Shown here: in pieces, positions 10,401 to 18,811 of the stretch | Layout of the letters: each line of letters begins with the position of its first letter | Position numbering within the stretch: position 1 is the stretch's first letter | Notes under the pieces: model-generated | What the model was told of the DNA's origin: nothing | The model's input: the letters and a program-made list of their open reading frames with translations, nothing else | Databases searched by the model: none | Assembly: GCF_003001695.1 (NCBI RefSeq) | Contig: NZ_PVYX01000002.1 | Span: 186,001-250,000, forward strand | Length of the DNA: 64,000 bases | Direction: 5' to 3' | Source of the DNA: Flagellimonas meridianipacifica | Lineage (GTDB): Bacteria > Bacteroidota > Bacteroidia > Flavobacteriales > Flavobacteriaceae | Program-made: the position numbers and the translations under genes

Positions 10401-10629
10401 TGATAATCCGGTAAGTTTCAGTGCCTGGCCCTTCACCCAAAAACAGATTGAAAAGGCCAATCGCATAGAAGAATTGACTTTCGGAAAAACGATTACCTTG
10501 AACATCGACCACAAACAAATGGGAGTTGGTGGAGATAACACCTGGAATTTGGATGCACGTCCGCATAAGGCTTTTTGGGTCGATGCAATACCGTATAGCT
10601 ACTCATTTAAGATAATTCCTTTACAATGA
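7459..10629 (+). CDS. GH2 beta-galactosidase (LacZ-type), exported
   Basis: The 1056-residue enzyme has an N-terminal signal peptide (cleavage near ANGQQ, residue about 26). It follows the LacZ order: sugar-binding domain (PSNWELHGYG, YSEDNRLPAEFD, DGSYLEDQDHWRMSGI), Ig-like domain, TIM barrel, then the beta-galactosidase small-chain domain at the C-terminus. The acid/base is Glu490 in SLGNEAGFG and the nucleophile Glu567 in WCEYAHSQGN, with the same spacing as in E. coli LacZ. It probably removes terminal beta-linked galactose, or a related sugar, in the periplasm. GH2 also includes beta-glucuronidases and others, but the strong LacZ motif match favours galactosidase. It overlaps the preceding and following genes by 4 bp each. 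Confidence 0.92.
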   Translation: MRRGYWSLLHLICICALAIITVANGQQIPHWQNPEVVNVNKLPARATSISYPNEKLAILADRDASPRKLSLNGTWKFHFAEAPSKAPLDFFLPSYPDSNWKGLTVPSNWELHGYGKPWHRLTHQIWEKKGVDQPNVPEDYNPTGSYRKRITIPKSWKHMQVTLHVGAASSALQVWVNGNYVGYSEDNRLPAEFDITPFLTEKENLIALQVMQWCDGSYLEDQDHWRMSGITREVYLEAAPKVQLFDFEVRTDLDENYEHATLQIRPEIVKFEKQDTQDWKVSAQLYDENKQAVLSEPLEITVEKILKEHYPQIGNRPFENLMKVDVKNPKKWSAEFPNLYTLVLSLKDEKGKFVEARSTRVGFREIDISDGQFKVNGIPVLLYGVNRHDWDALMGKAENKEAMRRDAELMKQLNVNASRSSHYPNPPYWYELCNEYGIYVMDEANIESHGKGSLFSNIPAWHTTFLERGIRMVERDKNHPSIVSWSLGNEAGFGPNHAALSFWIKEFDPTRPVHAEGAQNIYGYNWPKPEPKDRVYTDFLSRMYRLTDDMTDLATKSDDNRPVIWCEYAHSQGNSTGDLEGYWKAIRKHPRLVGGFVWDWRDQLVFKESKDAKPLWKHGEDFGQAQADLNPVQKGLISADGKIKSGGWQAKYVWQRVKITKDSISKGLFTVENRHFRTNLDVYDVVWEITVDGVAFHQGSVASPDIEAGQKGAIQLELPVFEAKEGLRYHLTISFILKEDRPWAKKGYAVAGEQFLLAYIPSSKMVKETVSPRLVESAFEVTISTNNIKVVFDKKEGRLITYAIDGENMVSTAPKPNFWRPPTDNDGASGMEKRQGIWKTDSENQELLNMITLSTENGIEVITTHRLADSNAIVTQSHQIDGQGVLQVNYQFQPEANIPEMPRLGWQLQIPSEYDRLQWFGRGPLESYSDKKTGAFFGNYEESVKNDFTYYVRPQESSNKAEVYWAELTNPEGKGLRIESVDNPVSFSAWPFTQKQIEKANRIEELTFGKTITLNIDHKQMGVGGDNTWNLDARPHKAFWVDAIPYSYSFKIIPLQ

Positions 10630-12977
10630 AAATATTTAAATCACATAGGATTCAATTTAGGGCTTGTTACTTGTTCATGCTCTTATTGATGCTCGGATCA
10701 TGTGATTTACAAGAGGAGACCCAAAAACAATCCTATGCAAAGCAATACGATTATCATCCAATCATAACGAAGAAATGGCAAGCCAGTTGGATTACTACTC
10801 AAAAGGTTTTATCGGAAAAAAACGCTTGGATTGCATTTCGAAAACAATTTGAAGTTGAAAATGTAGAGGCTTCCACAATTTTACGTATCGCAGTCGATTC
10901 CAAATACTGGTTGTACCTCAATGGTGAAATAATCCTTTTTGAGGGTGGTTTAAAACGAGGTCCAACGCCTAACGACACCTATTATGATGAAGTGGATTTG
11001 AGTGGAAAACTTCAAAAAGGGAAAAATACCTTGGCCCTGTTGGTTTGGTATTTTGGTAAAGAAGGAATGACCCATAAATCTAGTGGTCAGGCAGGAATGA
11101 TAGCCGAATTGTATCAAAACGGTCAGTTGATGGTCCAAACGGATGATACCTGGAAAGCAATACCCCACCCTGCATACATTTCTGAAAGTGCAGACCCCGA
11201 ACCCAACTGGCGATTACCCGAATCCAACGTGGTTTTTGATGCAAGGGAAGATATTTCAGTATGGACAAATCCCAAATTTGATGATAGCAATTGGCCTTCT
11301 GCAAAAACACTCGGAACAGGGATCACCACGCCTTGGAACAATCTTGTCAAAAGACCCATTCCATTCTGGAAGGATTCCGGATTAAAAGCCTATGAAAACA
11401 AAATTAGCTTTCCTTTTATCAGCAAAGGAGACACCATCAAGTGTAAGCTACCTTACAACACACAGGCCACGCCCTTCTTGAAAGTCAATGCAAAAGCAGG
11501 TGAAAAAATTACGATGCTCACCGATAATTACCAAGGGGGCTCGGAATATAACGTACGGGCTGAGTACATCACTAAAGAAGGAGAGCAAGTCCATGAATCC
11601 TTAGGCTGGATTAATGGGCATGTAATGTACTACGTAATTCCTGAGGATATTGAAGTCCTTGATTTAAAATATCGCGAAACTGGATATGACACTAAACTCG
11701 CCGGCAGCATTCATGTGGATGATGATTTTTACAATCAAATGTGCAAGAAAGCAGTCCGTACGCTATACGTGACCATGCGAGACAATTATATGGACACTCC
11801 AGGCCGTGAGCGTGCCCAATGGTGGGGCGATGTGGTATTGGAAAGTGGTGAAGCCTTTTATGCCTTAAGTCGCTCGGCAGATGCATTGATGCGCAAAGGA
11901 ATGTTGGAACTAATGAACTGGCAACGTCCAGATAGTACCATTTTTTCTCCCATGCCCGCTGGAAATTGGAATCAGGAATTACCTGGGCAAATGCTTATGA
12001 GTATTGGTTATTATGGCTTTTGGAACTATTACTTGAACACGGGTGATCTTGAAACGATTAAAAAAGTACATGAACCGGTTAGGCGCTATCTATCACTTTG
12101 GAAACTTAAAGATGATGGTACGGTAACTATTCGAAAAGGGGGTTGGACCTGGGGTGACTGGGGCGACAACCGGGATATTCCTCTTTTAATGAATACCCAG
12201 TATTATTTGGCACTTAAGGGCTACGCCAAAATGTCGGAAGCCATAGGACGGCAAAAAGAAACCGATTCCGTGGCATATCTTATGAAGGGGTTCAAAACTG
12301 CTTTTAACGAACAATTTTGGAAGAGGGACCATTATCGGTCAAAAGATTATAAGGGAAAAACTGATGATCGTTCCCAGGGTCTTGCAGTCGTTTCTGGCTT
12401 GGCAGATTCTAACAAATACGAAGCCATCCATCAAGTGCTTCAAACTGAAAAACATGCCAGTCCTTATATGGAAAAATATGTGCTTGAAGCTTTGTACAAG
12501 ATGGGTTACGAGGATTTTGCCTTGCGTCGCATGAAAGAACGCTTTTCCAAAATGGTACGCGATACCACCTATACCACCTTGTGGGAAGGCTGGGGTATTG
12601 GTGTGGAAGGTTTTGGTGGAGGAACCACCAATCACGCATGGAGTGGTGGAGGCCTTACTTTGCTGTATCAGTATGCTGCAGGTATAGTACCTACTTCCCC
12701 TGGATGGGAAACATTTCAGGTGAGACCCCAACCGGGATTTTTAAAACATATTTCTGCCGTGGTTCCTACGGTAAAGGGAACCGTTAAGGTAGAATTGAAA
12801 AATGAAGAAACCTATCAGTTGGTCATAGAAGTTCCGGTAGGGACAAAAACAACTATTTACATTCTTTCAACTTATGAGAGAATCATCGTAAATGGAGAAG
12901 AACTGCGGCCAAAAGAAAGCGAAGGATACAAAGTCTTTGAAGTTGATTCGGGGAAGTACACCATTAAAGCCGAATGA
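10626..12977 (+). CDS. GH78-like alpha-L-rhamnosidase-type lipoprotein
   Basis: The 783-residue protein has a lipobox at about residue 26 (LMLGSC). The N-terminal half is beta-rich, with a carbohydrate-binding-like segment (WLYLNGEIILFEGG, QASWITT) as in rhamnosidase accessory domains. The C-terminal half is a six-hairpin (alpha/alpha)6 barrel. The active-site motif DTPGRERAQWWGD (Asp390, Glu395) corresponds to the GH78 D-C-P-x-R-E pattern, and GGWTWGDWGD and TTLWEGWG follow in the barrel. A role in releasing alpha-L-rhamnose fits RhaT and the second GH78 nearby. The sequence is a divergent member, so rhamnosidase specificity is inferred. Start and stop overlap both neighbours (ATGA), placing it in the middle of the operon. 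Confidence 0.8.
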   Translation: MKIFKSHRIQFRACYLFMLLLMLGSCDLQEETQKQSYAKQYDYHPIITKKWQASWITTQKVLSEKNAWIAFRKQFEVENVEASTILRIAVDSKYWLYLNGEIILFEGGLKRGPTPNDTYYDEVDLSGKLQKGKNTLALLVWYFGKEGMTHKSSGQAGMIAELYQNGQLMVQTDDTWKAIPHPAYISESADPEPNWRLPESNVVFDAREDISVWTNPKFDDSNWPSAKTLGTGITTPWNNLVKRPIPFWKDSGLKAYENKISFPFISKGDTIKCKLPYNTQATPFLKVNAKAGEKITMLTDNYQGGSEYNVRAEYITKEGEQVHESLGWINGHVMYYVIPEDIEVLDLKYRETGYDTKLAGSIHVDDDFYNQMCKKAVRTLYVTMRDNYMDTPGRERAQWWGDVVLESGEAFYALSRSADALMRKGMLELMNWQRPDSTIFSPMPAGNWNQELPGQMLMSIGYYGFWNYYLNTGDLETIKKVHEPVRRYLSLWKLKDDGTVTIRKGGWTWGDWGDNRDIPLLMNTQYYLALKGYAKMSEAIGRQKETDSVAYLMKGFKTAFNEQFWKRDHYRSKDYKGKTDDRSQGLAVVSGLADSNKYEAIHQVLQTEKHASPYMEKYVLEALYKMGYEDFALRRMKERFSKMVRDTTYTTLWEGWGIGVEGFGGGTTNHAWSGGGLTLLYQYAAGIVPTSPGWETFQVRPQPGFLKHISAVVPTVKGTVKVELKNEETYQLVIEVPVGTKTTIYILSTYERIIVNGEELRPKESEGYKVFEVDSGKYTIKAE

Positions 12978-15769
12978 TGATAAAAATTAGTACGAAACTT
13001 GCTTCCCTCGTTTTTTTAATCTTAATTATTTCGGCATGCAACAAATCAAGTTCCATTGAGGTCCATACGCTCACTGTGGAATACCTAAATAACCCCATTG
13101 GCATTGACCGTAAGAGTCCCCTGTTAAGTTGGAAAATGTCGTCCGATGAACGAGCCAAGTCGCAATCGGCTTATCAGATTTTGGTGGCTTCGTCCGATAC
13201 GCTTCTTACCGATGTCGATGCAGATATCTGGAACTCGGCTAAAGTGTCCTCTTCCCAAAACATGAACATCAGATTCACAAAGGTCAAGCTTAAAGCCTTC
13301 CAAGAGTATTTCTGGAAAGTTCGTATTTGGGACGAAACAGGGAAGGTGAGTGCATGGAGTCAACCTAGCTTCTTTGAAACTGGGCCGCTTGACTCCAAGG
13401 ACTGGGAGGCAAGCTGGATATCGAACAAATACGCCGAAGTTAGCGATAGACGTGAGCCCTTTAGTCTATATGATGATACTAGAACCTTTAACAGTGCAGA
13501 CTCCTTGGCTGTTTATATGCGAAAAGAGTTTGAAACTAAAAAAACGATTTCCAAAGCTACTGTATACGTTTCGGGACTAGGGTATTACGAACTATACCTA
13601 AATGGGAAAAAGATAGGTGACCGTGTATTGGATCCTGTGTTTACCGATTACCAGCGAACAGTGAAATATGCGGCATATGATGTCACCAAAGATTTGAAAA
13701 ACAACGTTAACCACACCATAGGCATTGTTTTAGGCAACGGTTTCTATAATCATACCGAGCGTGACCTTTTTCAGATGGAAAAGGCCAATTGGAAAACACC
13801 ACCTAAGCTGATGTGTCAATTGCGCATTCAATATGAAAATGGGGAAACTGAGACATTTGTTTCGGACAGTAGCTGGAAATGGTCTTATGGACCTATCGTT
13901 TACAATAGTATTCGTGGAGGGGAAACCATCGACGCAAGAATTGATATTGAAGGTTGGAATGCTATGGTCTTTGACCCTTCCCAATGGAAGGAGGTACAGC
14001 AGGTTCCCGCGCCGTTAGGCAAATTGTCTTATCAGTATATGCCTCCACTTAGGGAAACCATGAGCTTCAAGCCAGACAGTACTTGGAGTCCCAAAGAAAA
14101 CATCACGGTTTTTGATTTCGGCGAAAACATCACGGGATATGCTGATATTGAAATCGCAGGTGAATCAGGCACCCTTGTGGATATCTTCTTTAATGAAGTT
14201 TTGAATCCGGACGGGACGTTGAACGTAAAACATAGTTCAGGTCACACATGGGGCAGGTTTCAACACGGGAAGTTGATTTTAAGTAAAAAAGAGGCGGACA
14301 CATTTTCACCTCGATTCACCTATCATGGGTTTCGATACGTTCAAGTTGAAGGCGTTCCAACGGAAGCTATCAAATCTATTGAAGCCAAATCAGTCCATAC
14401 CGATTTGCAGGAGATAGGTACTTTCGAAAGCTCCAATAAAAGACTGAATCAACTGCACGCCGCGGTAAAACGCACCCTGCTCAACTCGGTGCATAGCATG
14501 CCTGGTGAAGAGGCCACCCGAGAAAAAATGGGCTGGACCTATGATGGAGGAATGAACACCATGGAATCCTACCTGTATAATTTTGACGCCATCAACACCT
14601 ACAAAAAATATTTAAAAGACCACATTGACGCTCAAGGGCCTACGGGACACGTACCACCCATTATCCCAACCAATGGCTGGGGATTTTTGGAAAAAACCAA
14701 GGCACAAAAAGATACCACCATTCAATATGACGACCCATGGTGGGGGGGTACCATAGCCTACGTGGCCCAGGAACTTTTTGAAAATACGGGCGACACGACC
14801 ATCATCAAAGAAGCTTACGAACCTGTTAAGCAATACACGGATTTTGTAATGTCCACTGCACAGGATGATATTGTGTATTGGTCATTGGGCGATTGGTTGG
14901 ATTTAACCCACGGCTCGAAAGGTTGGGGCCCTGGTTTGACCCCAGTTGAACTGACCAGCACAGCGGCTAATCATTATCTATGTGAAATCACGGCGAAACA
15001 TGCTTCAATGCTGGGAAAGCAAGAAGATGCCGTAGCCTATACCAATCATGCCAAAAGGATAAAAAAAGCCTTCAACAACAGGTTTTTGGATAGAGAAACA
15101 GGTTGGTACGGAAATCGGTCACAAACCGGACAAGCGGTTGCGCTCTTTTATGGATTAGTACCAGAGCAAATGAAAGAGAAGGCCGTTGAAAGACTTCTTG
15201 AGGCGATAAGAGACAATGATTATCACACCTCAGTTGGATTTATCGGAGTACGGCCATTGATACAATACCTTTCAGAGCATGGATACAAGGATATCATGTA
15301 CCGGATGGTTCTGCAAGAAGAAAGTCCAGGGTGGTTACATTTTGTGGAAGACGAGCGTAGTACCATGGGTGAAAATTTGAATGCTGCGGGATACGGAACC
15401 AATCACCATCCCTTTGCCACCAATATTGGATTTTGGCTGTACGAACACCTCGGAGGCATCAAGATAGACTATTCAAACAAACAAGAAATTACCTTGCAAC
15501 CAGGCCTGGAAACAGACCTTGATTGGGTTAAAACCTCATGTAATTCCCTTCAAGGTACCATTGTAAGTGATTGGGAAAACAAGAATAATGAGGTGTATTA
15601 TCATATTGAAATACCTGTAAATACCGAGGCTTTGCTAAAACTACCTGAAGAATTTACTATTCAAAACGCTGCGAACTATGATACCTGGATAAAACCGCTT
15701 CCAGATGCCAATCGTTTTGAAATCACTTCGGGGGTGTATGATTTGGTACTTCGGATGAAAGAAGAATGA
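12974..15769 (+). CDS. GH78 alpha-L-rhamnosidase, lipoprotein, with altered catalytic motif
   Basis: The 931-residue protein has a lipoprotein signal (LIISAC, Cys at about 22). It shows the GH78 domain series: an N-terminal Ig-like domain (LTVEYLNNPIGIDRKSPLLSW), the Bac_rhamnosid_N jelly roll (YVSGLGYYELYLNGKKIGD), a concanavalin-like beta domain (FGENITGYADIEI), the six-hairpin barrel and a C-terminal beta domain. In the barrel the usual D-C-P-x-R-E motif reads EEATRE (Glu512 to Glu517, followed by KMGW). The acid position therefore seems to be Glu rather than Asp. It likely cleaves alpha-L-rhamnosyl bonds in the periplasm or at the surface. It overlaps the preceding GH78-like gene by 4 bp. 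Confidence 0.9.
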   Translation: MMIKISTKLASLVFLILIISACNKSSSIEVHTLTVEYLNNPIGIDRKSPLLSWKMSSDERAKSQSAYQILVASSDTLLTDVDADIWNSAKVSSSQNMNIRFTKVKLKAFQEYFWKVRIWDETGKVSAWSQPSFFETGPLDSKDWEASWISNKYAEVSDRREPFSLYDDTRTFNSADSLAVYMRKEFETKKTISKATVYVSGLGYYELYLNGKKIGDRVLDPVFTDYQRTVKYAAYDVTKDLKNNVNHTIGIVLGNGFYNHTERDLFQMEKANWKTPPKLMCQLRIQYENGETETFVSDSSWKWSYGPIVYNSIRGGETIDARIDIEGWNAMVFDPSQWKEVQQVPAPLGKLSYQYMPPLRETMSFKPDSTWSPKENITVFDFGENITGYADIEIAGESGTLVDIFFNEVLNPDGTLNVKHSSGHTWGRFQHGKLILSKKEADTFSPRFTYHGFRYVQVEGVPTEAIKSIEAKSVHTDLQEIGTFESSNKRLNQLHAAVKRTLLNSVHSMPGEEATREKMGWTYDGGMNTMESYLYNFDAINTYKKYLKDHIDAQGPTGHVPPIIPTNGWGFLEKTKAQKDTTIQYDDPWWGGTIAYVAQELFENTGDTTIIKEAYEPVKQYTDFVMSTAQDDIVYWSLGDWLDLTHGSKGWGPGLTPVELTSTAANHYLCEITAKHASMLGKQEDAVAYTNHAKRIKKAFNNRFLDRETGWYGNRSQTGQAVALFYGLVPEQMKEKAVERLLEAIRDNDYHTSVGFIGVRPLIQYLSEHGYKDIMYRMVLQEESPGWLHFVEDERSTMGENLNAAGYGTNHHPFATNIGFWLYEHLGGIKIDYSNKQEITLQPGLETDLDWVKTSCNSLQGTIVSDWENKNNEVYYHIEIPVNTEALLKLPEEFTIQNAANYDTWIKPLPDANRFEITSGVYDLVLRMKEE

Positions 15770-15808
15770 AAAAACATGCTTGCAGTTAACGGACTATACT
15801 ACTTTTAT

Positions 15809-17248
15809 ATGAAAATTCTGGAAAACTTTAATTGGAGATACCTTTCCTTTCCTCTTTTTTTCGTTTGTCTGATTTCTTGTAAAGAAAAACGACCCGAAGA
15901 CCCTAATATCATCATGATTGTAACCGATGATTTGGGTTGGTACGACCTTACTTGTTACGGAAATGATTTTATTGAATCCCCTAATTTGGACCAACTCGCC
16001 AACGAAGGTATACGATTTACGGATGCCTATGCACCGGCACCTCTATGCAGTGCCTCTAGGGCTAGTATCATTACCGGCTTACATCCAATCAGTGTTGACA
16101 TTACTGAACATATTCATGGGAATCCACCGGCACGACCTGATCAAAAGTTAAAGACGCCTCCCATAGCGCAACAATTAGGGCTGGAATTCAAAACAATCGC
16201 AGAAGCGCTGAAAGAGAAGAAATATAAAACGGCATTCTTTGGAAAGTGGCATTTGGGTGGGGGAAAATTCACCCCGGATAAGCGAGGTTTCGACTTAAAC
16301 ATTGCGGGAGCTTGGAATGGACTTCCGAAAAGCTTTTTTTATCCCTTCTTTACCCCAGGTGAAAAACCCGAACTACAAAACACATCAAAAGAAGGAGACT
16401 ATTTAACAGATGTACTTACCAACAAAACCATTGAATACATTGAGCAGCAGAAGGATTCTACCTTCTTCATAAGCCTCAACTACTATTCGCCCCATGTACC
16501 CATTGAGGCAAAACCCGAGCTCGTGGAAAAATATAGAAGAAAGAGGGGAGCAGATACTACCGCAGAGACCATGCCCAATATCCACTACGCAGCCATGGTA
16601 GAATCCATTGATGAAAATGTGGGCAGAATTATTAACACGCTCAAAACCCTGGATTTAGATGAAAACACTCTGATTGTATTCACTTCGGATAACGGCGGAC
16701 TGCATGTGCCTAGTCTACCTGAATTTATTAAGCATACCCCACCAACTGACAATGGACCGCTTCGAGAAGGCAAGGGATATGTTTACGAAGGTGGGATTCG
16801 TGAACCACTAATTATACATTGGCCTAGGGTTATCAAAAATGCTCGTATAGACTCAACGGTTGTAACAGCTCAGGATTTTTACAACACGTTCATGGATATT
16901 GTTGGTTTAGAGCAAACATCAGATGGAATGAGCCTATTGCCCATTTTTCAAGGCGAACAATTGAAAGAACGTGGGCTGTTATGGCATCTTCCGCATTACA
17001 ATCATCAGGGAAGTAAGCCCAGCACGGCCTACCGCGAAGGGGATTGGAAGATTATTTATTCGTATGAAGACGATACTTATGAGCTATTCAATCTAAAGAA
17101 AGATATTTCTGAAAGCAAGGATTTATCCAACGTGGAAACTGAAAAGCTCGAAGAATTAAAACAGAAAATGAACAAAGAACTAAAGGAATTGAACGCAAAA
17201 TTTCCTGAGCCTAATCCGGATTACATTGGTGAAAGCGGTTCAGAATAA
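15809..17248 (+). CDS. S1-family sulfatase lipoprotein (motif CSASR)
   Basis: The 479-residue sulfatase is read from the ATG at 15809. A longer frame from 15776 adds 11 residues without a signal sequence, whereas 15809 gives a clean lipobox ending at Cys24 (LISC). The metal-binding TDDLGWYD and the nucleophile Cys80 in LCSASRASIITG match the formylglycine consensus C-x-A-x-R. KWHLGGG and TSDNGG supply the other active-site segments, and the C-terminus has YELFNLKKD. It is a close paralogue, roughly 70% identical by eye, of the sulfatase at 21468-22892. The shared ITEHIHGN and GYVYEGGIREPL regions suggest the same subfamily. It closes the overlapping enzyme operon that begins at 6050. Confidence 0.93.
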   Translation: MKILENFNWRYLSFPLFFVCLISCKEKRPEDPNIIMIVTDDLGWYDLTCYGNDFIESPNLDQLANEGIRFTDAYAPAPLCSASRASIITGLHPISVDITEHIHGNPPARPDQKLKTPPIAQQLGLEFKTIAEALKEKKYKTAFFGKWHLGGGKFTPDKRGFDLNIAGAWNGLPKSFFYPFFTPGEKPELQNTSKEGDYLTDVLTNKTIEYIEQQKDSTFFISLNYYSPHVPIEAKPELVEKYRRKRGADTTAETMPNIHYAAMVESIDENVGRIINTLKTLDLDENTLIVFTSDNGGLHVPSLPEFIKHTPPTDNGPLREGKGYVYEGGIREPLIIHWPRVIKNARIDSTVVTAQDFYNTFMDIVGLEQTSDGMSLLPIFQGEQLKERGLLWHLPHYNHQGSKPSTAYREGDWKIIYSYEDDTYELFNLKKDISESKDLSNVETEKLEELKQKMNKELKELNAKFPEPNPDYIGESGSE

Positions 17249-17359
17249 ATTCGAATGGTCGAGTATCTCACCATTCTTGTCAATGAAACAAATAGAGATA
17301 TCAGAGCAATTCTTTTTTTGCTATGAAAGCGGTAACCGATAATTTAAAAATTTCGATTT

Positions 17360-18775
17360 ATGATTAAGATTGGACTATTTGGAATAGGGTTGGATACCTA
17401 CTGGGGACAGTTTGAAGGATTACAAGAACGATTGATTGAATATCAGAGTATCATAAAGAAAAGAATTGAAGGTTTTGAAGTGGAAGTCATTGATGCAGGA
17501 ATGGTGGATAATCCCTACAAAGCAAATACGGCTGCTGCTCTCTTTAATACAAGTGATGTTGACTGTATTTTTCTTTTTATTTCCACCTACGCGCCTTCCC
17601 AGAACGTATTGCCCCTAGCGCAAAAGACCAAGGTGCCCATTATTGTCCTTAATCTTCAGCCAGAAAAAGCCATCGATTATAAAAAAATCAATGCTATAGG
17701 TGATAGAGGTAAAATGACAGGAGAATGGCTTGCCTATTGCCAAAGTTGTGTGGCACCAGAGATAGCCAGTGTCTTTAATAGAGCCAATATCAAGTTTCAT
17801 TTGATTTCTGGATATCTGGATGAAGATTATGTGTGGAATGAAATCAAAGAATTCATGGATGCCCTAGAAGTTGTCAAGACGATGAATAATAATCGGGTAG
17901 GGGTTTTGGGGCATTACTACAATGGAATGCTGGATGTCTATAGCGATCTTACCCAACAGGCTGCTACTTTTGGAAATCATTTTGAAATCCTCGAGTTCGG
18001 AACGTTAAAAAAATTACGGGACAATGTATCCGAAAAAGAGATTCTGCAAAAGACCGAGGAATTCAAGGAACTGTTTGATGTTTCGCCCGAATGTGACCCT
18101 GATGAAGTGCGAAGGGCCGCTCAAACCTCGGTCGCACTGGATGCATTGGTCGACGCATTCCAATTAGGGTCCTTGGCATATTATTATGAGGGAGATGGAG
18201 ACTCTGCTTATGAAGATATAGTAACCTCTCTGATTCCTGGATTCACCTTACTCACAGGGAAAAATGTACCCGTGGCCGGAGAATGTGAAATAAAAAATGT
18301 TCAGGCGATGAAGATTATGGATGCTTTGGGTTCCGGAGGCTCCTTTTCGGAGTTTTATGCTATGGATTTTGAAGATGATGTTATTTTGCTTGGCCACGAT
18401 GGCCCAGCCCATTTTACGATAGCCGAGGGCAAAGTAGGTTTGGTACCTGTACCCGTATATCATGGAAAGCCAGGAAAAGGATTGTCCATTCAGATGAAGG
18501 TTGCTAGCGGTCCCGTAACACTATTATCCGTATGCCAAAACAGTATAGGAGAGATCTATCTGCTTACCGCCGAGGGTGCTTCGGTAGATGGTCCCACGTT
18601 GCATATTGGAAATACGAATTCTCGATACAAATTTTCCATTTCCATACGGGAATTCATAAATCAATGGTCAATGGCAGGTCCATCACATCATTGTGCAATA
18701 GGTGTGGGGCATAAATCTTCAACTATTGGAAAGATTGCAGATTTGTTGAACATCAGACATATCAACATTTGTTAA
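17360..18775 (+). CDS. L-arabinose/L-fucose isomerase-family protein, candidate deoxy-sugar isomerase
   Basis: A cytoplasmic protein of 471 residues without signal peptide. It starts with IKIGLFGIGLDTYWGQF and has a Rossmann-like N-terminal half (DCIFLFISTYAPSQNVLP, RVGVLGHYYNGMLDVYSDL) typical of AraA/FucI-type ketol isomerases. The C-terminal half contains GGSFSEFYAMDF, LGHDGPAHF and a terminal GPSHHCAIGVGH segment that matches the metal-site His region of the family. It sits 36 bp before rhaT, after two GH78 genes. I therefore infer that it isomerises imported L-rhamnose or another deoxy- or pentose sugar (L-arabinose, L-fucose) to its ketose. No canonical RhaA is in the window. Fold assignment is firm and substrate open. 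Confidence 0.75.
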   Translation: MIKIGLFGIGLDTYWGQFEGLQERLIEYQSIIKKRIEGFEVEVIDAGMVDNPYKANTAAALFNTSDVDCIFLFISTYAPSQNVLPLAQKTKVPIIVLNLQPEKAIDYKKINAIGDRGKMTGEWLAYCQSCVAPEIASVFNRANIKFHLISGYLDEDYVWNEIKEFMDALEVVKTMNNNRVGVLGHYYNGMLDVYSDLTQQAATFGNHFEILEFGTLKKLRDNVSEKEILQKTEEFKELFDVSPECDPDEVRRAAQTSVALDALVDAFQLGSLAYYYEGDGDSAYEDIVTSLIPGFTLLTGKNVPVAGECEIKNVQAMKIMDALGSGGSFSEFYAMDFEDDVILLGHDGPAHFTIAEGKVGLVPVPVYHGKPGKGLSIQMKVASGPVTLLSVCQNSIGEIYLLTAEGASVDGPTLHIGNTNSRYKFSISIREFINQWSMAGPSHHCAIGVGHKSSTIGKIADLLNIRHINIC

Positions 18776-18811
18776 GGATACAAGAACCAATAGCCTCATA
18801 TAATACATTTC

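Noticed and set aside
17253..17276. GAATGGT/ACCATTC hairpin after the 15809 sulfatase
   Set aside because: There is no T-tract and the loop is 10 nt; not convincing as a terminator, though it could mark the operon end.
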